In this document: piece after piece, positions 1-8,768 of the stretch
Numbering within the stretch: position 1 is the first letter of the stretch
Layout: every line of letters begins with the position of its first letter
NCBI GenBank assembly: GCA_028641055.1
Contig: CM054058.1
Span: 235,083,551-235,147,550, forward strand
Source: Alopecurus myosuroides
Lineage: Eukaryota; Streptophyta; Magnoliopsida; Poales; Poaceae
Reading direction: 5' to 3'
DNA length: 64,000 nucleotides
Made by a program: the position numbers and the translations under genes
The notes under the pieces: model-generated
The model's database searches: none
What the model saw: the letters and a program-made list of their open reading frames with translations, nothing else
What the model was told of the DNA's origin: nothing

Positions 1-579
1 AATTATCAACATGAATTGTTTCCATGAAGGCAATAAGATGACCAGCCTAAGGCATTATGCCTACAGATCTCATGATATTTCTAGAGGCCAAGGCAAGCAA
101 TTAGTAGTGAACTTGAACAAATAAATGGATGTTAGGCGTTAATAAATCGGAAGATTCAGAGCATGCACTATACTCTGTATTTCATAATCTATAATTGTTG
201 CACATACAGTCCAAGTACAAATAACTGATCTGGCTAGCACGTGATCGACGCGAAGATGGGTGATCAGGCATACATTGGCGCGCCGGCGCCAATGGCAAAC
301 GGTTGGGCACCATTGGGCTTGGTTGGAAGCAGGGACGCCAGATCCCAACCACCTTCAGGTCAAGATGCCGCATCGCCGTCGGGTCGAGATACCACGCACC
401 CTGCTGTAGCTATGTCTCATGCATGGACGAATCAAGCGGCAACGTGTTCTCTAGCTCCAAGTCCCCACTGTCTTTTGTTGCTCCTTGATTCTCTCTCCCG
501 TTGGGAGGAACAGGGTAGCCGCGTCCTCAGGCGCCACCACATTGCCGGTCTCCTTTCTTGATTACCAAGTGGTAGAAGC
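1..579. other. Unassigned left flank of Tat-1
   Basis: This is sequence into which Tat-1 inserted. I recognise no gene here. Short open frames exist on both strands, but none shows a domain, a splice pattern or a continuation that I can support. The pre-insertion site joins base 584 to base 9632, because CCATG is repeated at both ends of the element. It could be the 3' part of a host gene or an old repeat. Confidence 0.4.
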
Positions 580-584
580 CCATG
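580..584. repeat. Target-site duplication of Tat-1, left copy
   Basis: CCATG lies directly before the left LTR (TGTCG...). It is repeated at 9627-9631 directly after the right LTR (...CGACA). A perfect 5-bp duplication fits Gypsy integration and defines both ends of the element. Confidence 0.93.
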
Positions 585-1482
585 TGTCGTGGTGGTGTCA
601 CGGCAGATGCCATAGGATGGCTAAAGATGTGGGAACGATGGACGCTGGAGGTATTCGGGGAGGGATTACGCGACGAATAGCCGCGTGAGGTAAGATCCAC
701 ACAACACAAACAACACGATTGTACCCAGGTTCAGGGCCCTCGTGAGGAGGTAAAACCCTACTCCTGCCTTTCTCTATGTATTATGATGTCTCTCCGAGTA
801 GCCACAGTACAAATGGTATCTCTACCGAGTAGCCTCTCTCTCCTCTCGAGTAGAGCTAGGTCAAGAACTTAGGGTTTCTAGGGCTCAGAATGAGCGTGGG
901 CCCAAGATCCCTCGCGCAGGAGGCGGCGGGGGCACTTATATACACGGTGCCCAGCCGGATACGTCCAAATCTAGACAAGTGTCGACATAGTGTGCACATC
1001 GTCCTTTCTCCGAGTACCCGCTGACAGCTTTGGTTCCTAATCTTGGCTGCTTACGTAAAGTCGTTGGGCAAAACTAGGGGTCAGACTGGTATCACTGTAC
1101 CTAGGCACAGAGTAGGCCCCCCTTATCCTGCCACGGCCTGCTTCATGCTGTCACTGTCAGGCAGGCCGGTCCCAGATGAACAGTAGTTCGAATGCTGCCA
1201 AGTACGGACCCAGGATACGCGGGATCCTATGTCAGAACGGCTCCTTTGACTTTCTGGCCCGAGTAGGTTCCCGCCAATTGTTCCCGCCAATTGTACTCGG
1301 GCCAACTCTTCTACTCGAAAGGGTAGAACTTGATTTGATATCTCCTTCTGTCATCTTGAGGTGAGACCGAGTAGCAGTCGACCGGGGTACCGAGTACAGG
1401 TAGTCGGCTACTCGACCAAACCTCTCTTCTGTAAGCTGCCTTTACCACCTGTCTTTACCCTACTCGGGGTAACCCCCCGACA
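585..1482 (-). repeat. Tat-1 3' LTR (left copy)
   Basis: It runs from TGTCGTGG to CCCCGACA and matches 8740-9626. It is 11 bp longer overall than the other LTR. The clearest difference is a tandem copy of a 13-bp word (TTCCCGCCAATTG) near 1269-1294 that occurs once in the 5' LTR. The remaining differences are mostly single bases and homopolymer length changes. Confidence 0.93.
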
Positions 1483-1500
1483 GCAAGTCCCCGAAGCTGG
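1483..1500 (-). other. Tat-1 polypurine tract region
   Basis: On the minus strand the bases directly before the 3' LTR read CTTCGGGGACTTGC. This G-rich tract abuts the LTR start and is the position where plus-strand priming occurs in LTR elements. Confidence 0.7.
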
Positions 1501-1908
1501 TTGAGTCTTGCGAACTTGTTCAGTAGGCTCTGCCAGCTTAAAACCAGCCTTTGCATCTCAGCCCTTGAACCTCAAGATGCGAGTAGAACCTCCGATAGCT
1601 ATCTGAAAAGTACCTTGAGTTTCCTCTTTCCCTGAGTAGCACTTGCTTTCTACTCTGTAACCGAGTAAAAGACTTTAGAGCAAATTTGGACGAGGGCAGT
1701 CCCACGAGAACAATTCAATTGCAGAGTAGAATTTCACCTCAACTCGAAAAGAGGGTACATACACCTCTTTGCTTACGATGAAAAACGACGAGTAGGAGCC
1801 TACATCCAAGGGCGCTTGGTTTCCTCCTCCACGCTTTATCAGCCCTGTTCGCCTGTGATGGGCCGACTATCTACCAAGGTAAGTACGCATCATTGTGCAG
1901 TGCTTTGC

Positions 1909-2343
1909 TCACGATAAAAGGCCCTTCCCAAGGAGGAGACAACTTGTGCATCCCGGCTGTGCGATGCACAGCCTAAGGACCATGTCTCCTTCTCGGAAAA
2001 CCCTTGGGTTCACCTTTCGGCTATGATAACGCCGCAGGTTTTGCTGGTAGATAGCCGAACGTGACAGAGTCAGCTCTCTTGCTTCTTCAAGCAGGTCAAC
2101 GTCGTCTTCTCGAGCTTCTCTCGCCTCCACCTCAGTGTAGAGGGCTACTCGGGGGGAGTCATGCTCTAAGTCTATTGGCAACACGGCCTCAGCCCCGTAT
2201 ACCAAGAAGAATGGCGTGTAGCCGGTTGACCGGTTAGGGGTAGTCCTTAGACTCCACAACACCGCTGGCAACTCTTCTAGCCAACACCCAGGTGTTTTCA
2301 GCAATGGCTCAATCAGCCTTGGCTTTATGCCTGCCAGTACCAT
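1909..2343 (-). pseudogene. Tat-1 integrase C-terminal part, frameshifted
   Basis: This continues integrase after a frameshift near 2340, just after the NGQVERAN motif that carries the catalytic Glu. It encodes the conserved tail with LWSLRTTPNRSTGYTPF and VYGAEAVLP, followed by RSAIYQQNLRRYHSR. A second frame change near 1975 disrupts the last beta-barrel-like segment before the end, which should carry a PPWEGPF-like motif: the residues there switch to an unrelated frame. It cannot be made as one protein with the rest of pol without frame correction. Integrase tails in this lineage normally end within about 150 residues of this point. Confidence 0.85.
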
Positions 2344-5306
2344 CCATTTGCTCTCTCAACTTGCCCATTGGAGGCAGGGTGCGCGACTGACGCAACGTCT
2401 AGTCGGATATGCTTATCTCTGCAGAATCGCACCATTGCCCCCTCTGCAAAGTTGGTGCCGTTGTCGGTGATGATACTGTGCGGGTAGCCATATCTCATGA
2501 TCACATCCTTCACGAACTTCACAGCTGTGACCCCATCGCACTTCCGAATAGGTTTCACCTCGATCCACTTGGTGAACTTGTCCACCATGACCAAGATATG
2601 TGTCATATTGCCTTTAGCCGGCTTGAAAGGACCAACCATATCCAAGCACCAAACAACAAATGGCCATGTGATAGGAATTGTTTTCAACTCGGAAGCAGGC
2701 ATGTGAATCTTACTTGCGAACATCTGGCAGCCGTTGCACTTCCTCACGATATCTTCGGCTTGTTGCAGTGCAGTGAGCCAGTAGAAGCCATGCCGAAAAG
2801 CTTTCTTGACCAATGCCCGAGAAGAGGCGTGATGCCCACATTCCCCTTGATGTATCTCCACCAGAATTTCTTCTCCTTCCTCTGGGCTCACACAGCGTTG
2901 CAGCACGCCGGTGGCACTTCTCTTGTGCAGCACATCTCGGACTATGGTGTAGCCCTTGGATCTTCTCTGAATCTGCCTCGCAGTCACCTCATCTTCAGGT
3001 AGAGTGCCGTCCCTTAGAAAGGATAATATGGGCATAGCCCAACTCGGTGTCTCTCGTATGGGAAACACTGGTTCGTCCAGTTCCATTGGGATAGGCTCTT
3101 GCGGTTGCACAGGAGGAGTAGGAGCGCTCCTTTGCAGCCCAGACCGATTGGCGAGAACTTCTTCAATGAATGCAACAGCCTCTGGGTTGAGGGCGGCAGT
3201 CCCCGAGTACGGAGTGGCAGTCCCCGAGTAAGGAGTGGCAGTCCCCGAGTAAGGAGTGGCAGTCCCCGAATAGGGAACGGCGATCCCCGAGTAGAGGACG
3301 GCAGTCCCCGAGTAGGGAACGGCAGTCCCCGGGTTCCCTGCAGCACTCTCCCAGTCAATCTCCATTGGGTCAGATTCTTCACTTGGCAGAGAAGGAACAA
3401 AGATGGATTCCGAGTTGGGGGAAGGCTTGATGGATGGCTTCCTCAAATGCTCCAAGGCAATCCCTGCCGGGATGGACTGCCGAGAAGATCCCAACTTGGA
3501 TAGCTCGTCTGCTGCTTCGTTCTCTGCTCGGTGAATGTGCTGGAACTCACAGCCTTCGAAAAACCCAGTCATTGACTGCACCAGGAAGCGATACGATGCC
3601 ATGTTGGCATCCAAAGCATCCCAGGTACCTGAGACTTGCTGCACGACTAGATCTGAATCGCCATAGCATATAATGCGCTGCACACCAACCTCCTTTGCTA
3701 CTCGCAAACCATGCACCACTGCCTCGTACTCGGCTACATTGTTGGATGCCTTGAAATGAATCTGCAACACATACTTGAGCTGATCTCGCTTGGGTGACGT
3801 GAGCACGACACCAGCACCAAGGCCTTCCTTTACTTTCGAGCCATCAAAGTGCATCCTCCAATAGTTGGAAACTGGAGCAGGAGGTTCATACTGCATCTCG
3901 GCCCAGTCCACAAGAAACTCTGCCAGGACCTGAGACTTGATTGCTTCTCTTCTCGCATACGCGGGAGCGTACGCAGCTAGCTCAATCGCCCACTTGGCTA
4001 CTCTGCCACTCGCCTCCTTGTTACCCATGATATCCGAGATGGGAGCAGAACTTACAACCGTGATGGGGTGCTCCTGGAAATAATGCTTCAGCTTCCTGGC
4101 GCCCAGGTACACACCATATGTCATCTTCTGGTAGTGCGGATAGTTTTGCTTGGAACTGGACAGCACTTCACTGAGATAATAGACTGGGCGCTGCACACTC
4201 TTGCCTTCTTCTTCCCGCTCCACCACTATCACCACGCTGACTACTCGGTTAGTCGCAGCAATGTACAGCAGCATAGGCTCCTTGGGTAGCGGACTAGCCA
4301 AGACGGGAGCGCTAGCCAGCATTGCTTTCAGCTCATTGAATTCCACGTCCGCTTGCGGAGTCCAGACAAACTTGTCACTTTTCTTCATTAGCTGGTATAG
4401 AGGCAGAGCCTTCTCGCCCATTCGGCCCAGAAAACGGCTCAAAGATGCCAGACAACCCGTGAACTTCTGCACATCTTTCAGTGATCTCGGCAAAGACATG
4501 CTCTCAATAGCTTTTATCTTGGAAGGATTGGCTTCAATGCCCCGACTAGAAACCAGAAAACCGAGTAGCTTTCCAGCCGGTACACCAAAGGTGCACTTAC
4601 TCGGATTCAGTTTCATTTTGTACTTGCGTAGGTTAGCAAAGGTTTCCTCCAGGTCGGCAAGCAGAGTATGTGTTTTATTCGTTTTGATGACAATGTCATC
4701 TACGTACACCTGCACATTCTTGCCGAGCTGATCGTGCAAGCATTTCTGCATGCATCTCTGATAGGTTGCACCCGCATTCCTCAAGCCAAAACACATGACA
4801 CGATAGCAATAAGCCCCGTACGGGGTAATGAAAGCAGTCTTTATTTGATCAGCAGGGTTGAGTGCAATCTGGTGGAAACCAGAGTAGGCATCTATGAAAG
4901 ACAACAATTCACAACCAGCAGTGGAATCGATCACCTGATCGATGCGGGGTAGCGGGAAAGGATCCTTGGGGCATGCCTTGTTCAAGTCGGTGTAGTCGAC
5001 GCACATGCGCCATGCAGTGGCAGCCTTGGGATCTTCCTTTTTCTTCTCGACCATGACCGGGTTGGCTAACCAATCCGGATGCAGCACTTCCATGATGAAG
5101 TTACTTATCAGTAGCTTGGTGATCTGATCACCGATGGCCTTCCTTCTCTCATCTCCGAAACGTCGCATAGCCTGCTTCACTGGCTTGGCGTCAGGACGCA
5201 CATGCAAAGAGTGCTCAACCAACTCCCTCGGGACTCCTGGTAGATCTTCATTTGTCCAGGCGAACACATCCCGATTCTCACGGAGGAAGTGGATGAGCGC
5301 GCTTTC
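2325..5306 (-). CDS. pol: Tat-1 pol: RT, RNase H, archaeal-type RNase H, integrase
   Basis: The frame is open directly downstream of an amber codon at 5307-5309 and is the same frame as gag-PR. Counting from the first Met (5267), reverse transcriptase occupies about residues 60-240 with YVDD at 188-191. A Gypsy RNase H covers about 325-410, and a second RNase H about 470-592 with FDGSK, AEYEA, GDSDLV and NEAADELS. A 7-residue repeat tract spans about 646-690. The integrase has a zinc finger (HQGECGHH and CNGC) and DDE residues in LDMVGPF, ITDNGTNF and NGQVERAN. The product would copy element RNA to DNA and integrate it. The frame breaks near 2340, so the integrase tail is in another frame. 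Expression with gag would need readthrough of the amber codon or a separate start. Confidence 0.93.
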   Translation of the reverse strand, partial: ESALIHFLRENRDVFAWTNEDLPGVPRELVEHSLHVRPDAKPVKQAMRRFGDERRKAIGDQITKLLISNFIMEVLHPDWLANPVMVEKKKEDPKAATAWRMCVDYTDLNKACPKDPFPLPRIDQVIDSTAGCELLSFIDAYSGFHQIALNPADQIKTAFITPYGAYCYRVMCFGLRNAGATYQRCMQKCLHDQLGKNVQVYVDDIVIKTNKTHTLLADLEETFANLRKYKMKLNPSKCTFGVPAGKLLGFLVSSRGIEANPSKIKAIESMSLPRSLKDVQKFTGCLASLSRFLGRMGEKALPLYQLMKKSDKFVWTPQADVEFNELKAMLASAPVLASPLPKEPMLLYIAATNRVVSVVIVVEREEEGKSVQRPVYYLSEVLSSSKQNYPHYQKMTYGVYLGARKLKHYFQEHPITVVSSAPISDIMGNKEASGRVAKWAIELAAYAPAYARREAIKSQVLAEFLVDWAEMQYEPPAPVSNYWRMHFDGSKVKEGLGAGVVLTSPKRDQLKYVLQIHFKASNNVAEYEAVVHGLRVAKEVGVQRIICYGDSDLVVQQVSGTWDALDANMASYRFLVQSMTGFFEGCEFQHIHRAENEAADELSKLGSSRQSIPAGIALEHLRKPSIKPSPNSESIFVPSLPSEESDPMEIDWESAAGNPGTAVPYSGTAVLYSGIAVPYSGTATPYSGTATPYSGTATPYSGTAALNPEAVAFIEEVLANRSGLQRSAPTPPVQPQEPIPMELDEPVFPIRETPSWAMPILSFLRDGTLPEDEVTARQIQRRSKGYTIVRDVLHKRSATGVLQRCVSPEEGEEILVEIHQGECGHHASSRALVKKAFRHGFYWLTALQQAEDIVRKCNGCQMFASKIHMPASELKTIPITWPFVVWCLDMVGPFKPAKGNMTHILVMVDKFTKWIEVKPIRKCDGVTAVKFVKDVIMRYGYPHSIITDNGTNFAEGAMVRFCRDKHIRLDVASVAHPASNGQVERANGWYWQA
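3198..3332 (-). repeat. 21-bp tandem repeat inside Tat-1 pol
   Basis: About six and a half units of 21 bp encode the peptide GTATPYS and variants between the archaeal-type RNase H and the integrase zinc finger. Because the unit is a multiple of three the frame is kept. The tract lies in a linker, where copy number can change without touching a domain. Confidence 0.9.
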
Positions 5307-5309
5307 CTA
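5307..5309 (-). other. In-frame amber codon between PR and RT of Tat-1
   Basis: CTA on the plus strand is TAG on the minus strand. It separates the protease end from GAA-AGC-GCG-CTC of the RT leader. The frame is the same on both sides. Tat-2 has TAG at the aligned site (19922-19924), which argues for a programmed stop, although decay of a CAG codon is possible. Confidence 0.85.
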
Positions 5310-8300
5310 TTTCTCCGCCAACCCGGAACCAATGATGGCCACGCGCTCCGGGAACTCGGGGTCAACCTGGACTGTCTTGGTCTCCTTGGCAGCTTGGAAA
5401 GCAGTACCATGCTGGGTACTCGGCACACCTTGTGCGCCAGCTTGTGCGGACTGAGCCATGGCCACCACCTCGTACATCTTCTTCTTCTCGGCAGCAATCA
5501 CCATCGATTCCGCCAGCTGGGAGCTAGCAGAGGCACACTCCATGGACTTCTTGTAATCTCCCGAGATGGTGATGATGCCATTGGGACCAGGGATCTTCAT
5601 CTTTAGATAAGCCACATGTGTAGAGGCCATGAACTTGCTCAGAGCAGGCCTGCCGAGTAGAGCGTGATAGGGGCTCTGATGATCCACCACTTCAAACTGC
5701 AGGCGCTCTGTGCGGCAGTTCTCCCGGGTACCGAATAGCACATCAATCCACACTCGGCCAATCGGGTTGCACGAGATCCCGGGCACAATGCCATGGAAGG
5801 TGGTCTTGCTAGGCAGCATCATGTTCTCGGCCAGGCCAAGCTTCTCAAGTGTGTCCTTGTACACAATGTTGATGCTGCTGCCGTTGTCGATTAGCACCTT
5901 GCTGAACCTCACATTCTTCTCGGGACCCAGGAAGGTAGGATCCAGCACCAAAGCATAGGTGCCCGGGTTGGGCATCACCTTGGGGTGATCTGCTCGGGTC
6001 CACCTGATCTCCTGGTCACACCAGTACATATAGTGAGGGACATCCGGAATCACTGCATTGACCTCCATGGCCCGCCTGTGCTGTGATTGCTTGTCGACTG
6101 CCTCAGAAGTGAAGATCATATAGCTCTCATGGTGCTCTTGGTACTGGTTGGAGCCATTGCCCCCATTGTTGCCATTGTTGTTGTTGTTGTTGCCCTGATA
6201 GTTGTTGTTGCCTCTGTTGTTGTTGTTGCGGTTGTAGTTGTTGTTGTTGTTGCGGTATCTCTCATTGTTGAAGTTCCGGTTGGCTCCTAAAGCCACTTGG
6301 TTCACATTCTCTCTTCTCGGGTACACTGGCGGCCGAGTTGCGGGTGCGCGAGTAGGCTGAACAGTAGCATTGGCGGCTGGCAGGGGAGGAGGAGGAGGCA
6401 AGCCATCACTCTTGATCACATCCCACCATTCGCATTGCCGAGTAGTATGGTTCGCAGGCCTCGAGGGATGATGAGTGTGAAAGCTGCATGGGCCATCCTT
6501 CATGTCGTCAAAAACAAACTTCTTCGGCTGCTCGGAGTTCCCGCTACCCGACTGAGAGGCGCGAAATGGCTTCTTGTTGCCTTGGCCCTGATTCTGGTTC
6601 TGCCCGTAGGCTCCAGCAGGTTTCTGCCTTTGGCCACCACCACCTCCAACATTCACTGCATTCACCTCTTCAGGATCATACCGAGTATCTACTCGGCGCT
6701 TGTTGCGGAACTCGTTGCGCTTGTTGCTGTTGAAGTTTCTTCTCGGCTCAGAGGAGTCCATCAGTGGCTGAGTAGGATCACCGAGTGCGTACTGATCCGC
6801 AATCTTGATGGTCTCGGCCAGGGTGTTCGGCATCTCCCTCTGCAATCTCTGCCAAAGCATGCTGCCATGTCGGCAACCCTGCGCAAACCAAGTGATGGCC
6901 TGTGCTTCATTCACACCCTCACAAGTGTTCCTCAAGGTGCTCCACCGAGTAAGGTACTCGCGGTCCGTCTCGTCTTCTCGCTGCCTGCAGGCTGACAGCT
7001 GCTGGGGCCTATTCGGCCTCTTGTATGTACTCGTGAAATTGCTAATGAAGGCATCCGAGAAGTCCAGCCAACAGTTAATGCTGTTCTTGGGCAAGTTGTT
7101 GAGCCAGGTGCGAGCTGGACCCTCTAGCATTTGCGGCACATAGCGTACCGCCCATCTCCTGTTGCCATTCGCGATATGGACCGCGGTGACGTAGTCATTG
7201 AGCCAATCTTCAGGCTTGGTGCTGCCGTTGTAGCTCTTGGTGCCTCTTGCAAGCTGGAAGCCCTTCACGGAAGGCTCGTTCATGATGCGCGGGCCAAAGC
7301 ACTCGGGGCCAGGAGGACCCGTGCTCTCAAGCCGCGCCGACAAGCTGATACGGTCCAACTGGTGCCTTGCATCTCCAGGCGCCAACACACGCTCACCGAC
7401 ACGGTCATGGATGTCATAACCAGCCATCTCCATAGCCGAGTAGCCATCATCATACCTATCCACCTGCATAGCTGCGGGCTGCTCCACCGGGTTGGCGACT
7501 GGTGCCGCTGGGCGCGGCTGCTGCCTCTGCCGAGTAGGCTGAGCTGCGGGTTGCCGAGAAGTACCCGGACGCGCGGCTTCTCGGACTCGGCTTTGAGCTT
7601 GATGGGCTTGAGAGCCTGCTCTTGCAGCGTTGTGTTCCTGCCCGGGCTGCTGCGGCACAGCAACCTGTTTCGCGGCAGCAGCCGGGTCATACACCTGCAT
7701 TTGCCTGTCTCTACCCGAGCGCCCGCTGCGGCTCTTCTCGCGGCTAGGATGCGGAGACGAGGCCTGATCGTTAGATCTAGCCGCGTGCGAGTGAACCACC
7801 TGCGAAGCTCCAGCTCCCGGGTTGGCCTTCCGGAACTCCTCGTTCTGCCTAGCGGCCTCCAACACCAACTCGTTGAGCCTCTCCTGCTGCCTGAGACGCG
7901 CCTCTCCATCCAGGCGCGGCAACTCGGCAGCCACGGCCTGTGCAGCTCTGAGCGTCTTGGCAGGTGTGCTGTACCTTGGCCTTGTGAAGGTGTTCGCGGT
8001 GGCGGACTGCGCGGGCACCTCCGCAACTGTCGCCATCTCGACACCCAAGTTACGCCGTGTAGCGCCTACTCTGCTGGGCCTCCTGGCGACCGGCGTGAAG
8101 CCGTGAGCCTTGTTGTACTCGAGCTGGTCTAGACTCAGCTCAAGCCTGATCTTCTCCAACTCCGCCTGCTCGGCAAGCAGCTCCTGGCGTTGCCGCTCGA
8201 GCTGCTCCCTCGCGGCTAGGAGCTCGATGTCGGTGGGAGTGGGCATACCAGTTCGCGCAGCAGACGCGGGGATGACCGTTGACGTGGAAGGTGGCAAGTT

Positions 8301-8768
8301 GCTCTCCTTCTCGTAGGGCCGGTGATTTCTGCCACCAGCAGACGGTTCGTCAACCTCCTCGACAACGGCCGCAGCGCCAGTAGCGGCTGCGCCAGTGTTT
8401 GCCGCCAAACCCGTCACCATCACCTCAGCGCAGCTTGCAGAGCTGCATGCAGGCCTTCCGCGAGCAGCAATCACCGCGGGAGGATCCTCCGCGTCATGCA
8501 CCAGCTCGGGGTAGGCGCTGTTGGCGACGGTGGCGACGTAGATGAGGTGAGAGCCGAAGGAGATCACCGAGCCGCCCTCGGGCATGGCCAGGCCGCCGAA
8601 ACAGCCGGCGTTGTCGGTGACGAAGTCGAAGGAGCCGAATCTGTGGACAAGGCCACAAACTACGCGCTCCGCCGAAGAAGATCCCGTCCGAACAGAAACT
8701 CCAGCCAGCGCCGCTGGTTGCCCCACGGTGGGCGCCAACTGTCGTGGTGGTGTCACGGCAGATGCCAT
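5307..8768 (-). CDS. gag-pro: Tat-1 gag and aspartic protease
   Basis: One long frame ends at an amber codon at 5307-5309. The frame is already open in the 5' LTR. The start listed here is the Met at 8766-8768, inside the LTR downstream of its TATA box; Met at 8862-8864 (also in the LTR) or at 8583-8585 are alternatives. Features in order: a PBS-encoded stretch, an acidic/Ala-rich region, a charged coiled coil (about 8110-8250), a Pro/Gln/Ala-rich segment, the retrotransposon gag domain (about 6870-7210, with ARTWLNNLP and REYLTRWSTLRN), an Asn-rich tract (6145-6260), and the protease with LIDNGSS near 5880-5900 followed by HALLGRPALSKFM. Gag would form the particle and PR would process it. 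No intact CCHC knuckle is evident. Confidence 0.9.
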   Translation of the reverse strand: MASAVTPPRQLAPTVGQPAALAGVSVRTGSSSAERVVCGLVHRFGSFDFVTDNAGCFGGLAMPEGGSVISFGSHLIYVATVANSAYPELVHDAEDPPAVIAARGRPACSSASCAEVMVTGLAANTGAAATGAAAVVEEVDEPSAGGRNHRPYEKESNLPPSTSTVIPASAARTGMPTPTDIELLAAREQLERQRQELLAEQAELEKIRLELSLDQLEYNKAHGFTPVARRPSRVGATRRNLGVEMATVAEVPAQSATANTFTRPRYSTPAKTLRAAQAVAAELPRLDGEARLRQQERLNELVLEAARQNEEFRKANPGAGASQVVHSHAARSNDQASSPHPSREKSRSGRSGRDRQMQVYDPAAAAKQVAVPQQPGQEHNAARAGSQAHQAQSRVREAARPGTSRQPAAQPTRQRQQPRPAAPVANPVEQPAAMQVDRYDDGYSAMEMAGYDIHDRVGERVLAPGDARHQLDRISLSARLESTGPPGPECFGPRIMNEPSVKGFQLARGTKSYNGSTKPEDWLNDYVTAVHIANGNRRWAVRYVPQMLEGPARTWLNNLPKNSINCWLDFSDAFISNFTSTYKRPNRPQQLSACRQREDETDREYLTRWSTLRNTCEGVNEAQAITWFAQGCRHGSMLWQRLQREMPNTLAETIKIADQYALGDPTQPLMDSSEPRRNFNSNKRNEFRNKRRVDTRYDPEEVNAVNVGGGGGQRQKPAGAYGQNQNQGQGNKKPFRASQSGSGNSEQPKKFVFDDMKDGPCSFHTHHPSRPANHTTRQCEWWDVIKSDGLPPPPPLPAANATVQPTRAPATRPPVYPRRENVNQVALGANRNFNNERYRNNNNNYNRNNNNRGNNNYQGNNNNNNGNNGGNGSNQYQEHHESYMIFTSEAVDKQSQHRRAMEVNAVIPDVPHYMYWCDQEIRWTRADHPKVMPNPGTYALVLDPTFLGPEKNVRFSKVLIDNGSSINIVYKDTLEKLGLAENMMLPSKTTFHGIVPGISCNPIGRVWIDVLFGTRENCRTERLQFEVVDHQSPYHALLGRPALSKFMASTHVAYLKMKIPGPNGIITISGDYKKSMECASASSQLAESMVIAAEKKKMYEVVAMAQSAQAGAQGVPSTQHGTAFQAAKETKTVQVDPEFPERVAIIGSGLAEK
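6145..6260 (-). repeat. Asn-rich low-complexity tract in Tat-1 gag
   Basis: A GTT/GTTGTT-rich run on the plus strand encodes Asn-rich sequence on the minus strand with interspersed Gly, Tyr and Arg. Simple-sequence expansion within the coding frame is the simplest explanation. The valine-rich reading on the plus strand is its shadow. Confidence 0.85.
8721..8739 (-). other. Tat-1 primer-binding site
   Basis: Directly after the 5' LTR the minus strand reads GTTGGCGCCCACCGTGGGG. This is the position and form of a tRNA-primed minus-strand start (TGGCGCCC-type). I do not assign the tRNA. The site lies inside the open gag frame and encodes L-A-P-T-V-G. Confidence 0.8.

Noticed and set aside
139..561. 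Possible host exon in the left flank
   Set aside because: Short overlapping frames on both strands, no splice evidence, no protein family recognised.
6087..6290. Valine-rich plus-strand frame that looks like a membrane protein
   Set aside because: It is the complement of the Asn-rich simple-sequence tract of Tat-1 gag.
7131..8132. Plus-strand frame of about 333 codons
   Set aside because: It lies opposite the gag frame of Tat-1, has no recognisable domain, and follows from the GC-rich codon bias of the minus-strand gene.
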